NCBI RefSeq assembly: GCF_019468465.1
Contig: NZ_CP080519.1
Span: 7,123,001-7,187,000, forward strand
DNA from: Amycolatopsis sp. DSM 110486
GTDB taxonomy: Bacteria > Actinomycetota > Actinomycetes > Mycobacteriales > Pseudonocardiaceae
DNA length: 64,000 bases
Direction: 5' to 3'
In this document: in pieces, positions 37,058 to 46,001 of the stretch
Layout: every line of letters starts with the position of its first letter
Position numbering within the stretch: position 1 is the first letter of the stretch
Notes under the pieces: generated by a model
Database searches by the model: none
Seen by the model: the letters and a program-made list of their open reading frames with translations, nothing else
What the model was told of the DNA's origin: nothing
Translations under genes and position numbers: made by a program

Positions 37058-38283
37058 ATGGAGCGGGACACCTCACCGGTGCTCCCGCCGGCCGTTCCGG
37101 CCACGCCGGGTTCGCGGTTGCGCGTCCTCCTGATCGAGGACGACGACGGCGACGCCCTGATCGTGGAAGAGCTGCTCGCCGACGCCGCGGTGCCGGCCAC
37201 CCTCGCCCGCGCGCGGACGCTGGCCGAAGCCCTCGCCGGCCCGGTCGTCGCCGACTGCATCCTGCTCGACCTCCAGCTCCCCGACGCCATGGGGCTCACC
37301 GGGCTCACGCGGGTGCGCCAGCACGCGCCCGGTACCGCAGTGGTGGTTCTGACCGGGCAGAACGACGAGACCACCGGGGTCGCCGCCGTCGCCGCGGGCG
37401 CCCAGGACTACCTCGGCAAGAACCAGGTCGACGGCCCGCTGCTGGGTAAGGCGCTGCGCTACGCGTGGGAACGCAAGCGCACCGAGCAGGTGGAGCAGCA
37501 GCTGCTGCAGCAACAGCTGCTGGCCAGCGAGAACTCGCGTCTGGAACGCGGTCTGCTGCCCACCCCGCTGCTCGCCGACCCGCGCCTGGAGCTGGCGTCG
37601 AAGTACCGTCCGGGCCGCAACGGCTCACTGCTGGGCGGCGACTTCTACGACGCCGTGGAGCTCACCGACGGCACCGTGCACCTGGTGATCGGCGACGTCT
37701 GCGGCCACGGCCCGGACGAAGCCGCCCTCGGCGTCGCGCTGCGCATCGCGTGGCGCGCGCTGGTGCTGGCCGGCATGCCGATGGCCGACGTGCTCGCGAC
37801 GGTCGAGCGCGTCCTCGTGCACGAGCGGATCCGCCCGCTGTTCGCGACGCTGTGCACGGTCGTCGTCGCTCCCGACCGCCGATCGGCGCGGATGAGCCTC
37901 GCCGGCCACCCGCCCCCGCTGCTGATCAGCCGCGACGGCACCGGCCGCCTGCTGTCCGGCGAAAAGCTGGGCGTGCCGCTCGGCGTCGTCCCGGACGCGC
38001 GCTGGGACCCGCTGGACGTCGACCTGGAACCCGGCTGGTCGCTCGTGCTCTACACCGACGGCATCTTCGAGGGCCGCGTCGGCGGCGGAGCGGAGCGCCT
38101 CGGCCACGAAGAGATGGCGCGGCTGCTCGTCGAGCTCCTCGGCGAGGCCGGCCCGGACACCGGCCACGGCGTGGTGCTCGACCGGCTCATCACCTGTGTC
38201 GAGGAGCTCAACGCCGGCCCGCTCGACGACGACGTCGCCCTCACCATGCTCACGCACCTCGAAGATCGTGCGGAGGCCGCGGA

Positions 38284-38287
<4 letters not shown>
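37058..38287 (+). CDS. Receiver-PP2C protein phosphatase (RsbU-like response regulator)
   Basis: 409 residues. The receiver domain (~25-145) has acidic EDDDGD, phospho-accepting Asp in CILLDLQLPDAMGLTGL, and VVVLTGQ with the Lys in GAQDYLGKNQVDG. A coiled linker (RTEQVEQQLLQQQLLASENS) leads to a PP2C/SpoIIE phosphatase domain: LLGGDFYDAVEL, VIGDVCGHGPDEA, SLVLYTDGIFEGR and DDDVALTML with the metal Asp residues. Phosphorylated receiver should activate the phosphatase, which dephosphorylates a STAS antagonist. ATG 37058 chosen over weak upstream starts; the 209-bp gap upstream has no clear motif. Its stop overlaps the kinase start, forming an operon. Confidence 0.9.
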
Positions 38288-39878
<1,591 letters not shown>

Positions 39879-39882
<4 letters not shown>

Positions 39883-40316
39883 CCGAAACCATGGCCCCCA
39901 TCGACATCCTGCTCGTCGAGGACGACCCGGGCGACGTGTTGATGACGCAGGAGGCGTTCGAGCACCACAAGATCCGCAACGCGCTCTACGTGGTGGCCGA
40001 CGGGGTGGAGGCCCTGCAGTTCCTGCGCCGCGAGGACCGGTACGCCGACGCGCCGCGCCCGGGCCTGATCCTGCTGGACCTCAACCTGCCCCGCAAGGAC
40101 GGGCGCGAGGTGCTCGCCGAGGTCAAGGCGACGCCGGAGCTGCGCAGCATCCCGGTCGTCGTGCTGACGACGTCGGAGGCGGAGGAGGACATCCTGCGCA
40201 GCTACGACCTGCACGCCAACGCGTACGTGACCAAGCCCGTGGACTTCGACCGGTTCGTGGAGGTCGTGCGCCAGATCGACGACTTCTTCGTCACCGTCGT
40301 GAAGCTGCCGCGCTGA
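39879..40316 (+). CDS. Single-domain response regulator (Rcp1-like)
   Basis: 145 residues, one receiver domain without an output domain. Acidic pocket in [20 protein letters not shown], phosphorylated Asp in [18 protein letters not shown] (about residue 64), Thr in [20 protein letters not shown], and Lys in [18 protein letters not shown]. The GDVLM continuation after EDDP is characteristic of Rcp1-type receivers paired with phytochrome-like kinases. ATG 39879 overlaps the kinase stop, so it is the immediate partner. It may shuttle phosphate or act as a sink. Confidence 0.9.
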
Positions 40317-40363
40317 GCGCCGGCAGTGGCGCGCGCGGCGGCGATCCTGCACGATGGGATCTT

Positions 40364-40738
40364 GTGACGTCTTCTCCCCGGGATGTGCCCGAGACCGGCG
40401 ACCTGCTGGTCACGGTGCGGCGTCACGAGCGGGCCGCCGTGGTGACCGTCGCGGGCGAGATCGACCTCGTCACCGCGCCCGAGCTCGACGAGATCGTGAC
40501 CGGCGTGGTCGACGAGAGTCCCGAGGTACTCGTGGTCGACCTGCGCAAGGTCACCTTCCTCAGCTCGGCCGGGCTCCAGGTGCTGGCCGCGGCGCACCAG
40601 CGGCTGGGGGAGCGAAGGCTGCGCGTGGTCTCGACGTCGCACGTCACGACGCGGCCGCTCACCAGCACCGGGCTCGACACGTGGATCGGCCTGTTCACCA
40701 CCGTCGACGAGGCGCTCGCTTCGGGAACGGAGGCGTGA
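40364..40738 (+). CDS. STAS anti-sigma factor antagonist (RsbV-like)
   Basis: 124 residues, single STAS domain: AAVVTVAGEIDLVTAPELDE and DLRKVTFLSSAGLQVLAAAH, where the loop S-S-A-G keeps the kinase-target Ser (unlike the STAS protein at 5173). GTG 40364 follows a purine-rich stretch. Its stop overlaps the start of the ATPase gene. The likely role is to bind the RsbW-like partner when unphosphorylated and be reactivated by the upstream PP2C phosphatase. Confidence 0.85.
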   Translation: MTSSPRDVPETGDLLVTVRRHERAAVVTVAGEIDLVTAPELDEIVTGVVDESPEVLVVDLRKVTFLSSAGLQVLAAAHQRLGERRLRVVSTSHVTTRPLTSTGLDTWIGLFTTVDEALASGTEA

Positions 40739-41193
40739 TCGTGGCCCTGCCCGAAGACAACCTCCCCCAGGACATCCAGCCGGGCGGGACCCCGCTGAGC
40801 TGCCGCGACGTCGTGGCCGAGCCGGGTGCCCTGCGCGCGCTGCGCCACCGGCTCACGGCGTGGGTGCGCGCGGCGGGCGTGCCCGAGGACCGGGCGCAGG
40901 ACATCGTGCTCGCCAGCTACGAAGCGCTGGCCAACGTCGCAGACCACGCGTACGGCGGCGACGGGCGGGGTCTGCTCGACCTCGAAGCCGTGGTGCGGCG
41001 GGACCGCGTCGAGATCGTGATCACCGATCACGGGCACTGGCGCGCGCCGGTCGACGACCCGAACCCCGTGTCGCTGCGTGGCCGGGGGCTTCTGCTGCTG
41101 CGGGCGAGCGCCGACCACGCCGACATCGTGCCCGGCGTGGACGGCACCGTGGTCACCCTCGGCTGGAACCTGATCCCCGCCCGGTCGCACTGA
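40735..41193 (+). CDS. RsbW-like ATP-binding anti-sigma kinase
   Basis: 152 residues with a GHKL ATPase fold: N-box VLASYEALANVADHAYGGDG (Glu and Asn), G1 VITDHGHW, G2 VSLRGRGLLLLRASADH. GTG 40735 overlaps the STAS stop; GTG 40741 is an alternative. It should phosphorylate the STAS antagonist and bind a sigma factor or other target. The target is not encoded here; the sigma factors at 29585/30064 are too far to assume partnership. Together with the four genes upstream it makes a partner-switching module. Confidence 0.85.
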   Translation: MIVALPEDNLPQDIQPGGTPLSCRDVVAEPGALRALRHRLTAWVRAAGVPEDRAQDIVLASYEALANVADHAYGGDGRGLLDLEAVVRRDRVEIVITDHGHWRAPVDDPNPVSLRGRGLLLLRASADHADIVPGVDGTVVTLGWNLIPARSH

Positions 41194-41208
41194 CGGGCTC
41201 GGCCACGC

Positions 41209-42855
41209 TCAGGGGTTGACGGGCTGCGGTTCCGCGGACTGCCCGGCCGCCCGGCGGCGCAGGAGGAACCGTTGCAGCTTGCCGCTGGGGTTGCGGGGCA
41301 GCTCGGTCACGAACTCGACCCGCCGCGGGTATTTGTACGGCGCCGCAACGGATTTCGCGAAGTCCTGCAGTTGTTTGACCATCGCGGCGTCGCTGTCCGC
41401 GCCTTCGCGCAGCACCACGTAGGCCGCGACGATCGACCCGCGCGCCTCGTCCGGCGCCGCGACCACCGCGCACTCCAGCACGTCGGGGTGCGCCATGAGG
41501 ACTTCCTCGACCTCGGGGCCGGCGATGTTGTAGCCGGATGACACGATCATGTCGTCGCTGCGGGCGCGGTAGTGGAAGTAGCCGTCGGCGTCGCGCACAT
41601 ACGTGTCGCCGGTGAGGTTCCAGCCGTCCTCCACGAACACGGTCTGGCGGTCGTCGGCGAGGTAGCGGCAGCCCGTGGGGCCCTGCACGGCGAGCCGGCC
41701 GGGCGTGCCGTCGGGCACCGGGTGGCCCTCGTCGTCGACGATCCGCGCGCGGAACCCCGGCACTGCGCGCCCGGTGGAGCCCGGGCGGGTTTCCTCGTCG
41801 GCGGCGGAGATGAACACGTGCAGCATCTCCGTGCTGCCGATGCCGTCGATGAGCCAGCGGCCTGTGGCCTCGTGGAAGTCGACGGCCACGCTCTCCGGCA
41901 GCGCCTCGCCCGCCGAGACCGCGCGGCGCAGCGCCGACAGCGAGGCTCTTCGGTCGGAGGCGAGGATCGCGCGGTAGGCCGTGGGGGCGGTGAACAGCAC
42001 CGTGACGCCGTGGGCCGCCGCGAGGTCGGCCAGCTCCGGCGGCGTCGCGCGCTCGACCAGCAGCGTGGCCGCGCCCGCATGCAGCGGGAACACGAGCAGC
42101 CCGCCGAGGCCGAACGTGAACGCGAGCGGCGGCGTGCCCGTGAACAGGTCGGTGGGCTCGGGCTTCACGACGTGGCGCGAGAACGTGTCCGCGATGGCGA
42201 TGAGGTCGCGGTGGAAGTGCATGGTGGCCTTGGGCCGCCCGGTGGTGCCCGACGTGAAGGCCAGGATCGCCACGTCGTCGGCGGCCGTCACGACGTCGGC
42301 GAACGTCTCGGGCTGCGTCGCGCACCGGGCCGCGAGGTCGTCGGGGGAGTCGCCGCCGAAGGCGAGCAGCGGCAGGGCGAACGGCAGCAGGTCCTCGGTG
42401 TAGCGGTGGTCGGCGAGCGCGAGCGTGGGGGAGGACGCGTCGACGATCTTCGTCAGCTCGTGCGTGCGCAGCATCGGCATGGTGGTCACGGCGACCGCGC
42501 CGGCCTTGAGCACGCCGAGCCAGCACGCGGCGAGCCATGGCGTGTTCGGGCCGCGCAGCAGCACGCGGTTGCCCGGCACCACACCGAGGCTCACCAGCGT
42601 GCCCGCGATCTGGTTGGCGCGGGCGAGCAGTTCGCCGTAGGTCCAGGTGCTCGTCGGCGAGAGCACCGCGGGCCGGTCGGGGCCCCAGTGCGCGACGGCT
42701 CCGTCGAGCAGGCGGGTTGCGGCGTTGAGCCGATCGGGGTAGTGCAGTTCGGGAAGCTCGAAGAGCAGGTGCGGCCACTGGTCGAACGGAGGCAAGTTGT
42801 CCCGGCAGAACGTATCCGAGTGGGCACTGGGCGTGAGCTGCACGGCTGACCTCAT
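41209..42855 (-). CDS. Benzoate-CoA-ligase-like AMP-dependent acyl-CoA synthetase
   Basis: 548 residues of the ANL adenylating family. Motifs: ATP loop AILAFTSGTTGRPKATMHFH (about 180-200), GIGSTEMLHVFISA, TGDTYVRDADGYFHYRARSD (adenylate Asp and hinge Arg) and C-terminal Lys in LPRNPSGKLQRFLLR. The N-terminus (LPPFDQWPHLLFELPELHYP) is the style of benzoate- and 2-aminobenzoate-CoA ligases. ATG 42855 lies 87 bp from the divergent AraC gene, which is its probable regulator. It converges on the RsbW-like gene with a 15-bp gap. It would activate an aromatic acid to its CoA thioester; no ring-cleavage genes are adjacent. Confidence 0.85.
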   Translation of the reverse strand: MRSAVQLTPSAHSDTFCRDNLPPFDQWPHLLFELPELHYPDRLNAATRLLDGAVAHWGPDRPAVLSPTSTWTYGELLARANQIAGTLVSLGVVPGNRVLLRGPNTPWLAACWLGVLKAGAVAVTTMPMLRTHELTKIVDASSPTLALADHRYTEDLLPFALPLLAFGGDSPDDLAARCATQPETFADVVTAADDVAILAFTSGTTGRPKATMHFHRDLIAIADTFSRHVVKPEPTDLFTGTPPLAFTFGLGGLLVFPLHAGAATLLVERATPPELADLAAAHGVTVLFTAPTAYRAILASDRRASLSALRRAVSAGEALPESVAVDFHEATGRWLIDGIGSTEMLHVFISAADEETRPGSTGRAVPGFRARIVDDEGHPVPDGTPGRLAVQGPTGCRYLADDRQTVFVEDGWNLTGDTYVRDADGYFHYRARSDDMIVSSGYNIAGPEVEEVLMAHPDVLECAVVAAPDEARGSIVAAYVVLREGADSDAAMVKQLQDFAKSVAAPYKYPRRVEFVTELPRNPSGKLQRFLLRRRAAGQSAEPQPVNP

Positions 42856-42886
42856 TTCCCGTGGCGGCCGTCAAGAGAACGCCACT

Positions 42887-42900
42887 GTAATACAATTTAC
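42887..42900. promoter_or_regulatory. AT-rich divergent promoter/operator between CoA ligase and AraC gene
   Basis: GTAATACAATTTAC has matching GTAA/TTAC arms around TACAAT and is the only AT-rich block between the divergent starts (42856-42942). TACAAT (42891-42896) would serve as a -10 box toward the AraC gene. Position and symmetry suggest regulator binding at the promoter. Confidence 0.4.
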
Positions 42901-42942
42901 GATCGTCAGGAAGACGCTAGAGCGGCCGAAGGGGGCCGAGCC

Positions 42943-43917
42943 ATGGCTGCGGTCGTGAAACCCGAGGTCGACACGCGCGATCCGGACGAGGCGCGGTCGC
43001 GGCTCAGCGACGTCTACTGCCCGCACCGGCTCGACCTCGTCGGTGGCGCGCGTGGGTTCGTCTGCCGGCAGAGCTCGCGCGGGTTCGCCAAGGTGCGGCT
43101 GTTCGACCTCGTGTACGGCGGGCCCGAGGTGCACGTGGACCCGGTGCCGTTCGACGACTTCGTGCTCGTCACGCGTCCGCTCAAGGGCCGCTTCGCTGTC
43201 CGCTCGACCGCCGACGGTCTCGTCGGCGCCGGGTCGGGCGCGCTCGTGATGGACGCGTACGGCTCGTACCAGCTGCGGTGGTACGACAGCGCCGAGGTGC
43301 TCAACACCGTGCTGGACCGCGGCGGGCTCGAACGGATCGCCGCCGAGCTGCGCGGGTGGGACGAACCGCGGCCGGTGCGCTTCGCGCTCGGCGGGCCTGC
43401 GTCGGCCGCTGCCGCCCGCCGGTGGGACACCGCGACCCGGCTGCTGCTGGAGGAAACGCGGTCGGCCGACGGGATGGCGGGCAGCCCGCTGCTCGCCGCC
43501 CAGCTCTTCCGGCTCGCGGCGACCGCGTTGCTGGAGGCGTACCCGAGCACATTCGGCGAAGCGGAGGCCGAGCCGGCCGGCCAGGTGTCGCCGACGGCCG
43601 TGCGCCGCGCCGAGGCGTTCATCGAGCTGAACGCCGCGGAGGACATCGGGCTGCTCGAGATCGCGGCGGCCGCGCGGCTGAGCGTGCGCGGGCTGCAGGC
43701 CGCGTTCAGCCGGGCGGGGCGGCCTTCGCCGGTGGCGTACTTGCGGGAGACGCGGCTGCGCCGGGCGCACGCGGAGCTGCGTGAGCGGTCACCGGAGGAG
43801 ACGACGGTGGCGTCCGTCGCGGCGCGGTGGGGTTTCGGCAACGCCGGGCGGTTCAGCGCCGAGCACCGGCGTCTTTACGGCTGCGGCCCGTCGGACACCT
43901 TGCGCGGCAACGGATAG
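42943..43917 (+). CDS. AraC-family transcriptional regulator
   Basis: 324 residues. The N-terminal ~200 residues are a cupin-like ligand domain of the AraC-binding-like type (VDPVPFDDFVLVTRPLKGRF, LVMDAYGSYQLRWYD). The C-terminal ~100 residues hold two helix-turn-helix units: AEDIGLLEIAAAARLSVRGL with LQAAFSRAGRPSPVAYLRET, and EETTVASVAARWGFGNAGRF with SAEHRRLYGCGPSD. It is divergent from the acyl-CoA ligase, so an activator of aromatic-acid use is a fair guess. ATG 42943 gives a full domain. Confidence 0.85.
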   Translation: MAAVVKPEVDTRDPDEARSRLSDVYCPHRLDLVGGARGFVCRQSSRGFAKVRLFDLVYGGPEVHVDPVPFDDFVLVTRPLKGRFAVRSTADGLVGAGSGALVMDAYGSYQLRWYDSAEVLNTVLDRGGLERIAAELRGWDEPRPVRFALGGPASAAAARRWDTATRLLLEETRSADGMAGSPLLAAQLFRLAATALLEAYPSTFGEAEAEPAGQVSPTAVRRAEAFIELNAAEDIGLLEIAAAARLSVRGLQAAFSRAGRPSPVAYLRETRLRRAHAELRERSPEETTVASVAARWGFGNAGRFSAEHRRLYGCGPSDTLRGNG

Positions 43918-44050
43918 CCGCGTCCCGCGTCGTGGAAAGCCGGTTCGCGCACGGTGGGGGCCGGGGAACGCACGCCGCGTTGACTCTCCGTTCCGGTGCC
44001 GAATACTCCGCAGGAGATGTAAGCCACGTCACTGTCGGAGGAGGACACCT

Positions 44051-45529
44051 GTGACCGTCGAACAGCTCGAACCGGCGCTCGCTTCCCACTACGAACCACT
44101 GATCAACGGTGAGTTCCGCTCGCTCTCCACCGAGACCTTCCCCGCGGTGGACGCCGCGACCGGCGCGCAGCTCGCGACGATCACCCGCGGCGGCGCGGCC
44201 GACGTCGACGCCGCCGTGGCCGCCGCCCGCGCGGCGTTCCCGAAGTGGGCCGCCACACGTCCCGAGGAGCGGTCGCTGCTGCTGCACCGCCTCGCCGACT
44301 GGATCGAGGCCAACGCCGAGCGCCTGGCCGCCATCGACACGATGGACATCGGCCGCACGATCTTCGAAACGCCGCTGGACCACCGGATCGCGGTGGGGCA
44401 GTACCGGTTCTTCGCCTCGGCCGCCGTCACGCACGACGGCTGGAACCATCCCGTCGCCGGCGGCTGGGCCATCGCCAAGCGCGAGCCGATCGGCGTCGTC
44501 GGGCAGATCATCCCGTGGAACGTGCCCGCGATCATGACCGCGTTCAAGCTCGCCCCGGCGCTCGCGGCCGGGAACACGGTGGTGCTCAAGCCGGACGAGA
44601 ACGCGTCACTGTCCACATTGGAACTGTGCACGAAGCTCGCCGAACTTTTCCCACCCGGCGTGGTGAACGTCGTGCCGGGCTACGGTGACGAGGCCGGCGC
44701 CGCGCTCACCGCGCACCCGGACGTGGACAAGCTCGCCTTCACCGGCTCCGCGGAGGTCGGCCGGCTCGTCGCGCACGCCGGCGCCGAGCGGCTCGTGCCG
44801 GTGTCGCTGGAGTTGGGCGGCAAGAGCCCGAACATCGTGTTCCCCGACATCGAGGACCTCGACCGGGTCATCGACAACGCGACGTTCGCCGCCACCTACT
44901 GCAACGGCCAGTCGTGCCTGGCCGGCACCCGCCTGTTCGTGCACGACGACCTGTACGACGACTTCCTGGGCAAGCTTTCCGCGAGCTTCCAGGGGGTGCG
45001 CGTCGGCTCCCCGCTCGACCCCGCCACGCGCCTCGGTTGTCTCGTGTCGGAGAAGCAGGGGCAGCGCGTGCTGGACTACATCGACTCCGGCCGCTCCGAC
45101 TCGTCACTGGTCACCGGCGGCGGCCGCACGACGGTGGCAGGCAGCGAACACGGCTGGTTCATCGAGCCGACCGTGTTCGAGACCGAGAACTCCAGCCGCA
45201 TCGCGCAGGAGGAGATCTTCGGCCCGGTGCTGTCGGTCATCCGCTGGAAGGACTACGACGCGCTGATCGACCAGGCGAACGACGTCGAGTACGGCCTCGC
45301 CGCCGGCGTCTACACCACCAACCTGAAGAACGCGATGCGCACGGCCGACCGCCTCCACGCCGGCTCCGTGTGGGTCAACCAGTACTTCAACCTCGTTGAC
45401 GGCTCGCCCTTCGGCGGCTACAAGGGCAGCGGTCTCGGCCGGGAGTACTGCAAGGAAACGCTGGACATGTACACGCAGCTGAAGTCGATCGTGCTGGCGG
45501 AGGAACTGCCGCCGCCGCTGTTCGGCTGA
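44051..45529 (+). CDS. Aldehyde dehydrogenase
   Basis: 492 residues of the NAD(P)-dependent ALDH superfamily. Catalytic Cys in YCNGQSCLAGTRLFVHDD (about 287), general-base Glu in VSLELGGKSPNIVF (about 254), NAD site in IIPWNVPAIMTAFKLAPALA and FTGSAEVGRLV, and EEIFGPVLSVIRW near the C-terminus. GTG 44051 is preceded by GGAGGAGGACACCT with good spacing, and the natural N-terminus starts there. The 133-bp gap before it has no recognised element. It converges on the Cys-rich ORF and stands without partner genes; betaine- or aminobutyraldehyde-like substrates are possible. Confidence 0.9.
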   Translation: MTVEQLEPALASHYEPLINGEFRSLSTETFPAVDAATGAQLATITRGGAADVDAAVAAARAAFPKWAATRPEERSLLLHRLADWIEANAERLAAIDTMDIGRTIFETPLDHRIAVGQYRFFASAAVTHDGWNHPVAGGWAIAKREPIGVVGQIIPWNVPAIMTAFKLAPALAAGNTVVLKPDENASLSTLELCTKLAELFPPGVVNVVPGYGDEAGAALTAHPDVDKLAFTGSAEVGRLVAHAGAERLVPVSLELGGKSPNIVFPDIEDLDRVIDNATFAATYCNGQSCLAGTRLFVHDDLYDDFLGKLSASFQGVRVGSPLDPATRLGCLVSEKQGQRVLDYIDSGRSDSSLVTGGGRTTVAGSEHGWFIEPTVFETENSSRIAQEEIFGPVLSVIRWKDYDALIDQANDVEYGLAAGVYTTNLKNAMRTADRLHAGSVWVNQYFNLVDGSPFGGYKGSGLGREYCKETLDMYTQLKSIVLAEELPPPLFG

Positions 45530-45549
45530 GCCGCTTTTCGAACGAGCGC

Positions 45550-45744
45550 TCAGCCGCGGACGACGGGCTTCCACACGTCGTCGTCCGCGGTTTCGGCCGG
45601 TGCGGTTTCGGGCTCACCGTGCAGGCCGAGCCGGCTGCACGAATACGTCCGGGAGCCGGCACTGCACACCGAACATCGACAACGCCGGTGGACCTGGCAC
45701 GCGAAGGTCGTGGTCACCGCCGCGGCGCACCGGGAGTCGATCAC
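45550..45744 (-). CDS. Possible small Cys-rich protein
   Basis: A 64-codon minus-strand ORF from GTG 45744 with GGAGG about 6 nt upstream (GGAGGATCGGC before GTG). The product has six Cys concentrated in the first half (DSRCAAAVTTTFACQVHRRC and CRCSVCSAGSRTYSC) and an acidic, Cys-free end (ETAPAETADDDVWKPVVRG). No known family was recognised. The Cys spacing could suit a metal site. It lies between the ALDH gene and the terminator of the penicillin-binding protein gene and has no nearby partner. The strong ribosome site is the main support; chance cannot be excluded. Confidence 0.4.
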   Translation of the reverse strand: MIDSRCAAAVTTTFACQVHRRCRCSVCSAGSRTYSCSRLGLHGEPETAPAETADDDVWKPVVRG

Positions 45745-45938
45745 GCCGATCCTCCGCGTGATCCGGTCCGCCGATGAGGCACGAGTGCGGCGAGGTTGCG
45801 TTCACTGCAGCGCCGGCGCGCCACCCGCCGACGTGGGTCGCTGGGGGCACGAAGGACGGGCTGCCGACTCGGTCATTTCGCCCTCGCGCCAAGTCGGTCG
45901 GGACGCCGCGGGGCCGCGCGGGCCACCTCTGTGGTTTG

Positions 45939-45983
45939 TGAAGGGCTCCTTGCGGGAATCGAAGTCCCTCAAGGAGCCCTTCA
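45939..45983. terminator. Strong hairpin terminator after the penicillin-binding protein gene
   Basis: TGAAGGGCTCCTTG (45939-45952) and CAAGGAGCCCTTCA (45970-45983) are perfect 14-nt complements, with an inner GGGA/TCCC pair inside the loop. It starts 18 bp downstream of the minus-strand stop at 46002. The sequence 45745-45938 between it and the small ORF shows nothing else supportable. Confidence 0.85.
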
Positions 45984-46001
45984 GCCGGACCTGCAGGAGG
46001 T

